NCBI RefSeq assembly: GCF_011058255.1
Contig: NZ_JAALFH010000067.1
Span: forward strand, 369,724-433,723
Direction: 5' to 3'
DNA length: 64,000 nucleotides
Source of the DNA: Thioalkalivibrio sp. XN8
Lineage (GTDB): Bacteria > Pseudomonadota > Gammaproteobacteria > Steroidobacterales > XN24
Program-made: the position numbers and the translations under genes
In this document: piece after piece, positions 43,712-53,519 of the stretch
How the letters are laid out: each line of letters opens with the position of its first letter
How positions within the stretch are numbered: the stretch's first letter is position 1
The notes under the pieces: model-generated
The model's input: only the letters and a program-made list of their open reading frames with translations
What the model was told of the DNA's origin: nothing
Database searches by the model: none

Positions 43712-43795
43712 GCCCCCGAACCCGGCACCCTCGCGCTTCTCGACCTCGGCCTGGCCGGTATGGGCCAGGCCCGGCGCAGGAAGCAGCCTAGCTAG
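43712..43795 (+). pseudogene. Orphan PEP-CTERM sorting-signal fragment
   Basis: The frame reads APEPGTLALLDLGLAGMGQA, then RRRKQPS and a stop. This is the full architecture of a PEP-CTERM tail: Pro-Glu-Pro, a hydrophobic helix and a basic cluster at the extreme C-terminus. No signal peptide or secreted domain precedes it; the frame upstream runs back into tRNA-Pro. It appears to be the surviving 3' end of a lost exported-protein gene, followed by an intact terminator. An aspartate interrupts the hydrophobic segment, which fits decay. Confidence 0.65.
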
Positions 43796-43807
43796 CCTCC
43801 GAACACG

Positions 43808-43846
43808 AAGCCACCTCGGATTAGCGTCCGGGGTGGCTTTCTTCTT
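43808..43846 (+). terminator. Terminator following the PEP-CTERM fragment
   Basis: AAGCCACC pairs with GGTGGCTT, extended inward by CGGA/TCCG around a short loop, and is followed by TCTTCTT. It lies 13 bp after the stop codon of the fragment. Confidence 0.7.
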
Positions 43847-44025
43847 GGGTGGCGTTGATTGAACGCGCCTGCGGGTCCCGATCAGGCTGCAGAGGTTGGC
43901 ACGGATATGGCCCCCGGCGACAGCGTCGCAGAAAAGGAAGCTCTTCCGGCCGAGAAGTTGGTCCCATTTTGCTGCAGGACTTGGATGAAGTCGCTCAGCG
44001 CCAGGACCACCGGATCAGGCCCAGA

Positions 44026-44253
44026 TCACCCCTTGAACTCTGATTCCCTGAGGTCTTTGGGGTCGTGGTCCTGAAGGATTTTCCGGACCTGGGTTTCTGT
44101 CGCCCCGGTGGTCATGACCTTGATCTCTTTTCTCTCCTTATCGGCCAGAATCTTTTCCCGCGGAAACCCGGCTATGGTCGCGGTGGTGAGATCATACTGC
44201 GCGGCTTTCAGGGCCTCTTCGGTGTCGAAGGATGCGGTCAGAATCTTGTTCAT
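44026..44253 (-). CDS. Small hypothetical protein (75 residues)
   Basis: 75 residues from an ATG with GGGAGG seven bases upstream; a start 45 bases earlier lacks such a site. The sequence MNKILTASFDTEEALKAAQY, then IAGFPREKILADKERKEIKV and TETQVRKILQDHDP, suggests a ferredoxin-like alpha/beta fold. It resembles small uncharacterised bacterial proteins with a 'PREKI...D' core and a C-terminal 'ILxxH' segment, though I cannot name a family with certainty. It is isolated in the low-GC patch, with no neighbours on the same strand. Confidence 0.65.
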   Translation of the reverse strand: MNKILTASFDTEEALKAAQYDLTTATIAGFPREKILADKERKEIKVMTTGATETQVRKILQDHDPKDLRESEFKG

Positions 44254-44770
44254 GTGATTTCCTCCCGAGGATTCAAATGACTCCGAACTTGCCTTCAAAG
44301 TCTAGCAGGCGCCAAGCCATACCGAATGCTTTGTCGAGGAGACCGTCTATGCTGACCTCACGGCGCGCCAGTGCTCATGGGATTTTCCAGGGCAAGACTC
44401 GTGAGCTCAAGTGCCCGATCTCGGTCGCTAAGCCTGGCAAGGTTCTCGGCACCTGCCATTTGGCGGCGGCGATACCCAAGATACCCGCCGCGTATATTTC
44501 GTCGTTGCCGAGAGGTTCCTGAGCTGGCCCAAGGGCCCATGAGAAAATGCAAAAAAATGCAAGAGAAAGAGTAAGTTAAGTAAAAGCCGAATTCTTGCAC
44601 ATTCTCTGTCTTTCCTGGCCCGGACTTGCATGGGGTGCGGGGGCCTGAGGTTCGAATCCTCTGATTCGCCCCCAGAGGCGAAGCCAGGCCGCGAAGGCAG
44701 TCAAGTCCGTATGGAATTCCAGTCGGGCTGTCCTAGATTGTTTTATATGGGCGCCAACAGGACAGCTGAC
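44254..44770 (+). other. Intergenic stretch with no credible gene
   Basis: 517 bp. It is AT-rich around 44545-44600 (runs such as GCAAAAAAATGC). It contains the tRNA-Pro-like fragment at 44627-44674. Short frames on both strands have no ribosome sites and no recognisable product. Promoter elements for the small genes on either side could lie here, but none is clear enough to call. Confidence 0.5.
44627..44674 (+). repeat. Degenerate copy of the tRNA-Pro 3' half
   Basis: TGCATGGGGTGC, then a GGGGG run, GAGGTTCGAATCCTCT and CGCCCC reproduce the anticodon arm, variable loop, T-arm and part of the acceptor of tRNA-Pro(GGG), with one indel and scattered changes. There is no 5' half, so it is not a functional tRNA. 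It is consistent with the distal attachment site left by an element once integrated in tRNA-Pro, or with a local duplication. No integrase gene is visible. Confidence 0.6.
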
Positions 44771-45103
44771 ATGAAAAGCGGTGGCAAAACATTACTCATC
44801 GTTGTCGCACTGGTTCTGGGTGGTCATGCAAGCCAGACACTTGCATCCGAGACGCCGCCGGCAACCTTGGATTATCTTGATGATTGCGTTGTCGATGAGG
44901 AGACGGATTGTGCTCAGAGGTGCCTTACCGAGCACAACTGCTGCATCAAGAGCTGCAACTGGGTAGAACAAAGAGCCAAGTCGAAATGCAAAAAGCGCTG
45001 CGAGTCCATCCTGAAAAAATGCTACCAGGAATGTGACCACAAACCGGCCGTAGACAAGGCAGGCAGTACCTCTGGCGGAACCGAGCCCGATCCGGCTGAG
45101 TGA
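44771..45103 (+). CDS. Small exported cysteine-rich protein with four CX3C motifs
   Basis: 110 residues. Signal peptide with a basic start and the hydrophobic LLIVVALVLGG, probable cleavage near TLA-SE. The mature part has ten cysteines, including four CX3C pairs: CAQRC, CIKSC, CKKRC and CYQEC, spread over about 45 residues predicted to be helical. Twin CX3C pairs are known from disulfide-stapled helical hairpins (for example small Tim proteins), so a periplasmic disulfide-rich hairpin fold is plausible. No family is recognised. The tail is acidic and low-complexity. It ends one base before a convergent gene. Confidence 0.65.
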   Translation: MKSGGKTLLIVVALVLGGHASQTLASETPPATLDYLDDCVVDEETDCAQRCLTEHNCCIKSCNWVEQRAKSKCKKRCESILKKCYQECDHKPAVDKAGSTSGGTEPDPAE

Positions 45104-45104
45104 T

Positions 45105-45479
45105 TTATGATTGCCCCGTCGGCCCGCTCGCATGGCGAAGCCGCTCGAGCAATTCCTGCGCGCGGGCGCGAGCCTCTTCCCGGCGGGCCGGATCCCGGAC
45201 CATTTCCTCGAGGTCCTGCAGGATCACGTCCATGCCCTTGGTTTCTGCGGCCGGTTTCTCCGGCCCCGCCGCCCCGAACAGGTTGATCCACATTTCGGTG
45301 CGGCGGCCATACCGGACTACCGCATAGAACCGCCTGCCGCCGTCGTCGCCCGGCACCAGCAGGTCGACCAGGGCCGCCAGCAGCGAAACCGGACTGATCA
45401 GCAGGTCCCGCAGCCCGTCGACGAACAGTTTGAACTGGAACACGATCACGTCGCGCAAGACTGGGAATCGACTGGTCAT
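45105..45479 (-). CDS. Hypothetical protein with amphipathic/membrane helix
   Basis: 124 residues from an ATG with GGGAGC four bases upstream. The N-terminal third is hydrophobic (VIVFQFKLFVDGLRDLLISP, then VSLLAALVDLLV) and may be membrane-associated. The middle holds RRFYAVVRYGRRTEMWINLF, and the C-terminus is a charged helix (LEEMVRDPARREEARARAQE). I do not recognise a named family. It is convergent with the CX3C gene and divergent from the signalling operon. Confidence 0.65.
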   Translation of the reverse strand: MTSRFPVLRDVIVFQFKLFVDGLRDLLISPVSLLAALVDLLVPGDDGGRRFYAVVRYGRRTEMWINLFGAAGPEKPAAETKGMDVILQDLEEMVRDPARREEARARAQELLERLRHASGPTGQS

Positions 45480-45629
45480 GGGCGCTCCCGTATCTGCTGG
45501 CAGCAGCTGCATAACCTTATTCTACGCGCTAAAGACTTCCCGCCGTCCGCCGACATAGCGAGAAGGGTGTTCGTCGTCGCCCCCGGCGGCATCCTGCATC
45601 GCTGGGCGGGGTCGAGGAGACGAGAGCGG

Positions 45630-46793
45630 ATGACCGAGGGAGAAACCGCGGGCGCGCCGGTGCCTCTGGCCCGGGGCCGCAGGGCCGCGGGCGCAGCGTG
45701 GCGGCGGGCGGTGCCGGCCGCACTCGCCTGCGCGAGCCTGGTGGTGGTCGCGGGCTGCGGCTCCTCGGCGCCCGATGCCGCCGGCCACGCCGGGCCGGCG
45801 CGCGAGCGACTGGTGTTCTTGAGCTGGGCCGACGACCTGCCGCCTTCCGTCATCGAGGCCTTCGAGGCCGAGTTCGGCGTCGAGCTGATCTACGAAAGCT
45901 ACGAGAGCACGGAGGAGGCCGTCGAGCGCCTGCGTGCCGGGCGGGAGTACGACATCGCGGTCATCGACGGCCCGTATGTCCCCGGCCTTGCCGCCGATGG
46001 ACTGCTCGCGGAAATCGACTACCGCAAGGTCCCCAACTTCCGTCATGTCTCGGCCAATTTCCGGGACCTGGCGTTCGATCCGGGGAATCGCCACAGCGTC
46101 ACCTACAACTGGGGCCTGGCCGGGCTGATCGTGCGCACGGACCTGGTCGACCGGCCGGTGCTGGCGTGGCAAGACCTGTGGGACCCGGCGTTCGCAGGCC
46201 GGGTGCTGGCCTGGGACGACCGGGACATCCTCATCGGCATCACCCTCCGGTCCCTCGGCTACTCGATCAACACGGACTCGCCCGAACAGCTCGAGCAGGC
46301 GCTGCAGAAACTGCTGCAGCTGCGCGCCAGCGCGATGACTTCCGGCTACTCGCCGGACATCGCCATGGAAGCCCTGGCCAGCGGCGAGGCCGTGCTCATG
46401 TTCGGCTGGTCGGCTGACGCCCTGCGGGCGCGGGAAGAGGGTCTCGAGGTCGCGTTCGTGCTGCCCGAGGAGGGCAGCATCCAGTGGATCGACAACTTCG
46501 TCATTCCCGCCAGCTCCGGGCGCAAGGCGCTGGCGGAGGCGTTCATCGATTTCATGCTGCGGCCGGAGATCAGCGCCCAGGTAGTCAACGAGCACTATTA
46601 CCCGACTGCGAACGACAGCGCCTATCCGTACATCCTGCCCGAGATTCTCGGCGACCCGCTGATCGTGCCGCCCGCGTCCAAGGTCGCGAACGCCGAAGTG
46701 CATGCGCCCGCCAGCTCCCGCACGCGGGAGCTGCACGAGCAGATCTGGTCGGCCTATCTCGCGGCGGGCCAGCAGGCGGGGGCCGGACCCTAG
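45630..46793 (+). CDS. PotD/PotF-like periplasmic binding lipoprotein
   Basis: 387 residues. A long basic N-terminus leads to a lipobox with VAGC (Cys43). The mature protein has the type II binding fold of spermidine/putrescine-binding proteins: [52 protein letters not shown], and [20 protein letters not shown] with FMLRPE near the C-terminus. There are no permease or ATPase genes; the next gene, two bases away, is a sensor kinase. A sensory rather than transport role is therefore likely, comparable in logic to NspS with MbaA in Vibrio cholerae. The ligand is unproven. GAGGAG lies 10 bases before the ATG. Confidence 0.85.
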   Translation: MTEGETAGAPVPLARGRRAAGAAWRRAVPAALACASLVVVAGCGSSAPDAAGHAGPARERLVFLSWADDLPPSVIEAFEAEFGVELIYESYESTEEAVERLRAGREYDIAVIDGPYVPGLAADGLLAEIDYRKVPNFRHVSANFRDLAFDPGNRHSVTYNWGLAGLIVRTDLVDRPVLAWQDLWDPAFAGRVLAWDDRDILIGITLRSLGYSINTDSPEQLEQALQKLLQLRASAMTSGYSPDIAMEALASGEAVLMFGWSADALRAREEGLEVAFVLPEEGSIQWIDNFVIPASSGRKALAEAFIDFMLRPEISAQVVNEHYYPTANDSAYPYILPEILGDPLIVPPASKVANAEVHAPASSRTRELHEQIWSAYLAAGQQAGAGP

Positions 46794-46794
46794 C

Positions 46795-49524
46795 ATGCGC
46801 CAGGGACTGGCCCGACAGGCAGGCCGACTCTGGCCCCGCTTCTGGCGGCAGAGCCTCCGGCACCAGTTGCTGGGCGTTTTCAGCATCGCCATGCTGGCGC
46901 TGCTGGCGGGCGGCGCTGGCGCGATCATCGTGCTGGTGAGCAAGGCCGAGCGCGATGCCTGGGAGGGCCGCCAGCGCGAGGCGACCCAGCGCGTGGCCGC
47001 GACGGTGGACGGCTTCCTCGAGCGGCAGCAGGACCTGCTGAAGGTGCTCGATTCGATCGGGCATGCCGGCGCCAGGGGCAGTTCGGCCGAGATCGATGAG
47101 CTGGTCCGGACCCAGCCCGCCTTGCACGAGGTCGTCTACCTCAGCCCGTCCGGCCGGATTCTCGCCCATGCGCCGACCGAGGAACGCGGCCTGGCCGGGC
47201 TGTTCACGATCAGGCAATCGAACTGGTTCATGGCCGCGCGGGGTGGCGAACGCTACATCAGCGACGTGCAGGTATCGGCGAACGAAGAGCCCTACCTGAT
47301 CATCGCAGTGCCGGCGGCGAGTGGCACGGTAGTGGCCGGGCGGGTCCGCATGGAGGGACTGTCCGAGGTCATCGCCGGCATCCAGCTGGGTGAGTCCGGC
47401 GTCGGCTACCTGGTGAACCAGAACGGGCGCGTGATCGCCCACGCCGATTCGACGGTCGTCCGGCGCCAGACCCACGTCGCGGACCGGTTGCATGCGCGGA
47501 TCGGTGAGGTTTCCGGGTCCTGGGCCGGCTTGTACCAGGATTTCGACGGCAACACGGTGCTGGGCACCATGATCCCGGTACCGGGAACCCCCTGGTTGGC
47601 CGTGACCGAGGTGCCGTTGCACAAGGTCTACCAGGCGAGCCGCCAGGCCCTGGTGATGATGGCATCCCTGGGCCTGTTCTTCGGGATGCTGGTGATCGGG
47701 GTCGGTTCGCGGCTGCTCGACCAGCATTTCGTGAGCCCGATCAAGCGCCTGGAGGACGGCGCCCGGCGCATCGGCCGGGGCGATCTCGCGCATCGCATCT
47801 CGCTGGAGGATGCCGGGGAGATCAGTCGGGTCGGCGCGGCCTTCAACGAGATGGCCGCCCGCCTGCGCCAGCGCGAACAGGAGATCATCGAGCAGAAAGA
47901 GGCGTTGGAGCGGGCCAAGGACGCCGCCGAGGTCGCCAACCAGGCCAAGTCCGAGTTCCTGGCCAGGATGAGCCACGAGATCCGGACGCCAATGAACGGC
48001 GTGCTCGGGATGACCGAGCTGCTGCTGGACTCCGAACTCGACGCCACCCGGCGGCGCCAGGTCGAGCTGGTCCGGCATTCCGGGCAGCACCTGCTGGAGC
48101 TGATCAACGACATCCTCGACTTCTCGCGGGGCGAGTCCGGCCGGATCGAGCTGGAGCAGTCCGGGATCGACCTGGCGCGGTTCATCGGCGAGACGGTCGA
48201 GATGTTCCGCGCCCAGGCCCAGGTCAAGGGGCTCGAACTGCGCTTCAGGCAGCCGAGCCTCGCCGCGCCGCTGTGGGTGAAGGGCGATCCCTTCAGGCTG
48301 CGGCAGCTGCTCATGAACCTGGTCGGGAACGCCATCAAGTTCACCGCCTCCGGCGAGGTCCGCATCGAATGCGTCATGGCGCCGACGGGCGATGGCCGCT
48401 GGACCGCCTGGATCAATGTCCGGGACACGGGCATCGGGATTCCACGGGATTCGCTGGCCCGGATTTTCGAGCCCTTCCGGCAAGCCGACAGCTCGACTAC
48501 CCGCCGGTTCGGCGGCACCGGCCTCGGACTCGCCATTTGCCGCCAGTTAGTGGAGCTGATGGGCGGCAGGATCGGCGTCGAAAGCAAGACCGCCATCGGG
48601 TCCAATTTCTGGCTGGAGCTGGAATTCGAGACTGCGGCACCCCCTGTGGCCGAGGAGGCCGAGCGAGCCGCGGACGAGCTGCCGCCGATGCCCGTCCTCG
48701 AACCGCCGGTCGAGCGGAATAGCTTCGCCGGGGCGGCTGGTGCGCGCGGGCGGGTGCTGCTGGCCGAGGACAACCTGGTCAACGAGACGCTGGCCTGCGC
48801 GATGCTGGACCGGCTGGGGATGAGGGTGACGGTGGCGCGAAGCGGCGAACAGGCGGTGGCGCTGGCAACCGGGCGGGACTTTGACCTGATCCTGATGGAC
48901 TTGCAAATGCCGGTGCTGGATGGCTTCGAGGCGACCTCGGCGATCCGGGCCGAGACTGAGGCAGCCGGCCGGCGCGTGCCGATCGTGGCATTGACTGCGA
49001 ACGCGCTCGCAGGAGACCGGGAGCGTTGCCTGGCGGCCGGGATGGACGACTACCTGGCGAAGCCGTTCACGCGGGCGCAGCTCGAGGGCGTGCTGCGCCA
49101 GTGGGTCGCGCCCCGGGTCGAAGACGCGGATTCGGCCCGGGATTCCGCGGCGGAGTCGAACCCCCACAATGAGTTCATCGATACCGCGGTGCTCCGCCAG
49201 TACGAGGAGCTGGACGCCAGCGGCGAGGGCGCGTTGGCTGCGCGCCTGATCCAGGCCTACCTCGAGACGGCGGGCACGATCATCCAGGATATGCGCAGCG
49301 CCATCGGGACGCCCGACCTGAACGCGGTGCGGCAGCATGCCCACAAGCTGAAGTCCGGCGCGGCCAACGTGGGAGCGCGGCGCCTTGCGGAGCTCGCGGC
49401 CAGGCTGGAGACGACCGCTCGTGAGGGCAACGCGGCCGAGGCCCGGGGCATGCTGCAGCTGGTCGAGAACGAAAACACGATGGTCTGCGCGGCCTTGCGC
49501 GGCTGGTTGCCGGAGGCCGCATGA
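46795..49524 (+). CDS. Hybrid sensor histidine kinase (Cache-HAMP-HisKA-HATPase-REC-HPt)
   Basis: 909 residues. TM1 at about 28-48, a large periplasmic Cache-type sensor region (about 50-283), TM2 at about 284-304, then HAMP. HisKA carries His394 in [13 protein letters not shown]; the ATPase domain has N ([12 protein letters not shown]), G1 (DTGIGIP) and G2 ([10 protein letters not shown]) boxes. The receiver has Asp702 in [13 protein letters not shown], and a C-terminal HPt domain has His850 in [13 protein letters not shown]. It is thus a complete His-Asp-His relay ending at HPt. It starts two bases after the binding protein and overlaps the next gene by four bases, so ligand-bound binding protein probably signals through the Cache domain to the downstream receiver. 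Confidence 0.94.
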   Translation: MRQGLARQAGRLWPRFWRQSLRHQLLGVFSIAMLALLAGGAGAIIVLVSKAERDAWEGRQREATQRVAATVDGFLERQQDLLKVLDSIGHAGARGSSAEIDELVRTQPALHEVVYLSPSGRILAHAPTEERGLAGLFTIRQSNWFMAARGGERYISDVQVSANEEPYLIIAVPAASGTVVAGRVRMEGLSEVIAGIQLGESGVGYLVNQNGRVIAHADSTVVRRQTHVADRLHARIGEVSGSWAGLYQDFDGNTVLGTMIPVPGTPWLAVTEVPLHKVYQASRQALVMMASLGLFFGMLVIGVGSRLLDQHFVSPIKRLEDGARRIGRGDLAHRISLEDAGEISRVGAAFNEMAARLRQREQEIIEQKEALERAKDAAEVANQAKSEFLARMSHEIRTPMNGVLGMTELLLDSELDATRRRQVELVRHSGQHLLELINDILDFSRGESGRIELEQSGIDLARFIGETVEMFRAQAQVKGLELRFRQPSLAAPLWVKGDPFRLRQLLMNLVGNAIKFTASGEVRIECVMAPTGDGRWTAWINVRDTGIGIPRDSLARIFEPFRQADSSTTRRFGGTGLGLAICRQLVELMGGRIGVESKTAIGSNFWLELEFETAAPPVAEEAERAADELPPMPVLEPPVERNSFAGAAGARGRVLLAEDNLVNETLACAMLDRLGMRVTVARSGEQAVALATGRDFDLILMDLQMPVLDGFEATSAIRAETEAAGRRVPIVALTANALAGDRERCLAAGMDDYLAKPFTRAQLEGVLRQWVAPRVEDADSARDSAAESNPHNEFIDTAVLRQYEELDASGEGALAARLIQAYLETAGTIIQDMRSAIGTPDLNAVRQHAHKLKSGAANVGARRLAELAARLETTAREGNAAEARGMLQLVENENTMVCAALRGWLPEAA

Positions 49525-52500
49525 AGAACCCGAGCATGCGCGTGCTGTATGCCGACGACGACGCTACCGCGCGCGTCCTGATGGGCGCGGCACTGGAGCG
49601 CAGCGGCTTCGAAGTCGGGCTCGCAGTGGACGGCGACGACGCGCTGGCCAGGTTTCGCGAGGACGACTACGACCTGGTGCTGCTGGACGTGGAGATGCCC
49701 GGGCGAAACGGCTTCGAAGTCTGCCGCCTGCTCAGGACCGAAACCGGGGAGGAGTTGCCGATCGTCATGGTCACCGGGCATGACGACGTCAGCGTCGTCG
49801 AGCAGGCCTTCGACCTGGGCGCAACGGACTTCATCTCCAAGCCTATCAACTGGGGCCTGATCGGCCACCGCCTGCGCTACCTGCTGCGCGGCCGGGAGCT
49901 GCTCCAGGATCTCTGGCGAAACGAGCGCCAGCTGGAAGAGGCGCAACGGATCGCCCGGATCGGCAGCTGGGAGCTCGATCCGGTGGTCGGCAAGGTGAGC
50001 TGTTCCGGGGCGATGCTCGCAATTTTCGAGCTTCCTGCAGACGAAACCGAACTGCCGCTGGACCAGTTGCTGGAGCGGGTCGACCCCGCAGACCGGGCCG
50101 GCGTGCGCGCCGCCTTCCTCGACCGCGACGGCGGCGAGAGCGGCGGCGCCGGCATCACCTACCGCCTCCAGTTTCCAGGCGGACGCGTGAAATACCTGCG
50201 CCAGGAGGCTGCGCCGAGAGGCGACCTGGACAGGAACATGCCGGGCGTCGTGGGCACGGTGCAGGACATCACCGACCAGCACCTGGTACGCAGCGCTCTC
50301 GAGGCCCTGGCGACGAGGCTGGCGGCCCTGTCGGGCGAATCGTTCCACGCTGCGGTCAGTCGCTGCCTGGTCGAGGAGTTGAACCTCGATGTCGCCTTCG
50401 TGGGGCGACTCGATCCCGAGCGCCTCAGCGTCCAGGTGATCGCAGGCTGGCAAGCCGACGGCCCGCTCGAGCCGTTCGTGTACGAGCTTGCCGGGACCCC
50501 CTGCGCCGACGTGTTTACGCGCGGCCACCAGGTCCATCCCAGCGACATCCAGGCGCACTTTCCAGCCGACGACCTGCTACAGGAGCTCGGGCTCGAGTCC
50601 TATGCGGGCGTGCCGCTGTTCGACAAGAACAATGCGCCGATCGGCATCCTGGTGGCCGTGGGCCGGCGCCGGCTGGATCGCCCCCTGCTGGTAGGGCGGC
50701 TGCTCGACATTTTCGCCGGCCCCGTCGGGACGGAGATCATGCGGTCCGACGCCGAGGCGGCGGCGATGCGGCTCGCCGACTATCGCCAGATGATCCTCGA
50801 GCTCTCCTCGGGATTCATCCGTACCCGGCCGCACGAGATCGACGACTCGATCGACCAGGCGCTCGGCCGGATGGCCGAGTTCTTTCGGGCCGATCGCGCG
50901 TATATCTTCAGCTACGACTTCGCCGCGGGGACGACCAGCAACACGCACGAATGGTGCGGACCGGGGGTCTCGAGCCAGATCGACAACCTGCAGCAACTGC
51001 CTCTCGAGACGGTCCGGGAGATGGTCGAAACGCATCGCAGCGGGCAGCCGATGGTCATCCCCGACGTCACGGGGCTACCTCCCGGCGACCTGCGCGGCAT
51101 GCTGGAGCCGCAGGACATCAAGAGCCTGATCACGTTCCCGATGGTCTACGAGGAGGAATGCCTCGGCTTCGTCGGCTTCGACGCGGTGCACGAGCACGTG
51201 GACTATGGCGCCGACGAGAGCGAATTGCTGGGGCTGTTGGCGGGCCTCCTGGTCAATGTCGAAACGCGCCGCCGGGCGGAGCAGGCCGTGCGCGACAGCG
51301 AGCGCCTGCTGCAGCAGGCCCAGGCGGTGGCCCACCTCGGCAGCTGGCTGTACGACCTGGCCACGGACGAGCTGCACTGGTCGGACGAGACTTACCGGAT
51401 CTTCGGCCTGGCGCGCGGCACGCCGATGAACTACGCCCGCATCATGGCCCTGGTCCACCCGCAAGACCGGGAGGCGGTCGAAAGCGCCTGGCGGGCCGCC
51501 CTCGAACACGGGGATCTCTTCATCGAGCACCGGATCTCCGTCGAGCACGAGGTGCGCTGGGTGGCCGAGCGCGCGCAGATCACGCGCGACGCGGCGGGCA
51601 ACCCGGTGGCCGGCATCGGCACGGTCCAGGACGTCACCGACCGGAAACGGCACGAACTCGCCATGGTGGAGGCCACCAACAAGCTCCGCGACACGCTCGG
51701 GGCGATCCCCGACCTGCTGCTCGAAGTGGCCGCGTCCGACCGGATCATGGATCTCCACGTGCCGGAGGCGACCGGGCTGACCCTGCACGGCGCGGTCGGC
51801 AAGACGCTGGCAGAAGTGTTCCACGAGGAGGCGGCCGCAACCTTCAAGGCCGCCCTGCAGGAAGCCCGCGAGCAGGGCGCCTCGCTGGGGATGATTGCCG
51901 AGCTCGAGACCATGCAGGGTCCCCGCTGGTTCGAGCTGTCTGCCTCGCGCAAGGAAGGCGCGGAGCCGGAAGCCGCCAGTTTCGTCGTGCTGGCGCGCGA
52001 CGTCACCTCGCGCCGGGAGGCGGAGCAGAAGGTCTACCGGCTGGCGTACTTCGACCCCCTGACAGGCCTGCCGAACCGCCTGTCCTTCAGTGAACAGCTC
52101 GAGCGCGAGATCTACCGGGCCCGGCGCGCCGGGTGCAAACTCGGGGTGCTGTTCCTTGATCTCGACGGCTTCAAGAACATCAACGACACCATGGGCCACG
52201 GTACGGGGGACCTGCTGCTGCAGTGGGTTTCGGACCGCCTCCGGCACAGCGTGCGGCCGGCGGACCTGGTCGCGAGGATCGACTCCTCGGAACAGGAGAT
52301 CGCCCTGGCGCGGCTCGGCGGCGACGAGTTCACGGTGATGGTTCCCAATCTCCAGGATGCGGAGGACGTGCTCGGCGTGGCGCACCGCATCCATGAACAG
52401 ATGCGCCGGCCCTTCCTGCTCGAAGGACGCGAGGTCGTACTGACGGCCAGCATCGGGATCTCCGTGTTCCCGGAAGACGGCGAGGACAGCTCGAGCCTGC

Positions 52501-53444
52501 TCAAGCATGCCGACACTGCGATGTACCACGCCAAGGACCAGGGCCGCGACAACTGCCAGTTCTACAGCGCGTCCCTGACCGAACGGGCGCTGCGGCGGCT
52601 CGACCTGGAAAACAGCCTGCGGCGCGCGCTCGAACGGGACGAGTTCTTCCTGGTCTACCAGCCGCAGCTCGACGTTGCCACCGGGCGCGTCAAGTCGGTC
52701 GAAGCGCTGTTGCGCTGGCAGCACCCGGAGCGCGGCCTGATTCCCCCGCTGGATTTCATCCCCGCAGCCGAAGAGAACGGCCTGATCGTCCCGATCGGTG
52801 AGTGGGTCATGAAAACGGCCTGCGCGGACGCCATGCGGTGGACCGCGCAGGGGCTGGACCTCCGCGTCGCGGTCAACCTGTCGGCGCGGCAGTTCCGCGA
52901 CCCGGCCCTGTCCGAGCGCATCGCTGCCATTCTCGCCGACTCGGGGCTGGCTGCCGACCGGCTCGAGCTGGAGGTGACCGAAGGTTCCTTGATGGAGGAC
53001 ACCGACGCGACGCTGGCCACCCTCAACCGGCTCACCAGCATCGGGCTGCGCCTGTCGCTGGACGATTTCGGCACCGGCTACTCCTCCCTGAGCTACCTGA
53101 AGCGACTGCCACTCGACAACCTCAAGGTCGACCGCAGTTTCGTCCGCGGGCTGCCGTTCGACCACGACAACATGGCGATCGTGCGGGCGATCGTGTCGCT
53201 GGCACGGAACCTCGGCTACAGCGTGACGGCGGAGGGCGTGGAGACCGTGGCCCAGGCGAGCTGCCTGCGCACCCTGGCCTGCGACCTGCTGCAGGGCTAT
53301 TTCATCGGCCGGCCGGTCGGCGCCGAGGAAATCCCCGACCTGATCCGGAATTTCGGCGCCCGCGCCGAGGACCAGGGGCTGGTCCCGGGCCGCGGCGACA
53401 GCGGCTCCACGGAATCGACCCTCACGGCACTCGGCTTGCGCTGA
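49521..53444 (+). CDS. Receiver-PAS-GAF-GAF-PAS-PAS-GGDEF-EAL cyclic-di-GMP regulator
   Basis: 1307 residues, cytoplasmic, no transmembrane segment. Receiver 7-118 with Asp56 in [13 protein letters not shown], a PAS region (about 140-250), two GAF-like regions (about 270-400 and 415-575), two further PAS regions (about 590-710 and 725-835), then GGDEF with intact RLGGDEF (motif 933-937) and EAL with intact E1061-A-L in [10 protein letters not shown] plus [10 protein letters not shown] and KVDRSF. Both catalytic signatures are complete, so it could make or degrade c-di-GMP depending on state. The ATGA overlap with the hybrid kinase makes it the natural phosphoacceptor of the HPt domain. Confidence 0.93.
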   Translation: MKNPSMRVLYADDDATARVLMGAALERSGFEVGLAVDGDDALARFREDDYDLVLLDVEMPGRNGFEVCRLLRTETGEELPIVMVTGHDDVSVVEQAFDLGATDFISKPINWGLIGHRLRYLLRGRELLQDLWRNERQLEEAQRIARIGSWELDPVVGKVSCSGAMLAIFELPADETELPLDQLLERVDPADRAGVRAAFLDRDGGESGGAGITYRLQFPGGRVKYLRQEAAPRGDLDRNMPGVVGTVQDITDQHLVRSALEALATRLAALSGESFHAAVSRCLVEELNLDVAFVGRLDPERLSVQVIAGWQADGPLEPFVYELAGTPCADVFTRGHQVHPSDIQAHFPADDLLQELGLESYAGVPLFDKNNAPIGILVAVGRRRLDRPLLVGRLLDIFAGPVGTEIMRSDAEAAAMRLADYRQMILELSSGFIRTRPHEIDDSIDQALGRMAEFFRADRAYIFSYDFAAGTTSNTHEWCGPGVSSQIDNLQQLPLETVREMVETHRSGQPMVIPDVTGLPPGDLRGMLEPQDIKSLITFPMVYEEECLGFVGFDAVHEHVDYGADESELLGLLAGLLVNVETRRRAEQAVRDSERLLQQAQAVAHLGSWLYDLATDELHWSDETYRIFGLARGTPMNYARIMALVHPQDREAVESAWRAALEHGDLFIEHRISVEHEVRWVAERAQITRDAAGNPVAGIGTVQDVTDRKRHELAMVEATNKLRDTLGAIPDLLLEVAASDRIMDLHVPEATGLTLHGAVGKTLAEVFHEEAAATFKAALQEAREQGASLGMIAELETMQGPRWFELSASRKEGAEPEAASFVVLARDVTSRREAEQKVYRLAYFDPLTGLPNRLSFSEQLEREIYRARRAGCKLGVLFLDLDGFKNINDTMGHGTGDLLLQWVSDRLRHSVRPADLVARIDSSEQEIALARLGGDEFTVMVPNLQDAEDVLGVAHRIHEQMRRPFLLEGREVVLTASIGISVFPEDGEDSSSLLKHADTAMYHAKDQGRDNCQFYSASLTERALRRLDLENSLRRALERDEFFLVYQPQLDVATGRVKSVEALLRWQHPERGLIPPLDFIPAAEENGLIVPIGEWVMKTACADAMRWTAQGLDLRVAVNLSARQFRDPALSERIAAILADSGLAADRLELEVTEGSLMEDTDATLATLNRLTSIGLRLSLDDFGTGYSSLSYLKRLPLDNLKVDRSFVRGLPFDHDNMAIVRAIVSLARNLGYSVTAEGVETVAQASCLRTLACDLLQGYFIGRPVGAEEIPDLIRNFGARAEDQGLVPGRGDSGSTESTLTALGLR

Positions 53445-53519
53445 AACGCCTGGCCGTCAGCACGGTGAGCCGGCCCGATCATAGCTCCCGGAAGGCGCCT
53501 CGGCTTTACAGCCAAGGCC

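Larger units (their letters stand above)
43591..44025 (+). other. Gene-poor stretch after tRNA-Pro
   Basis: 435 bp with lower GC than the flanks. It contains the orphan PEP-CTERM tail (43712-43795) and its terminator. From 43850 to 44025 I see only short frames without a ribosome site or family resemblance, and no credible gene. Confidence 0.6.

Noticed and set aside
43849-44074. Two overlapping short plus-strand frames near 43.9 kb
   Set aside because: No ribosome-binding site and no recognisable sequence; one runs into the antisense of the small minus-strand gene.
44358-44600. Short frames on both strands (about 70-80 codons)
   Set aside because: No ribosome site, no family resemblance, mutually overlapping.
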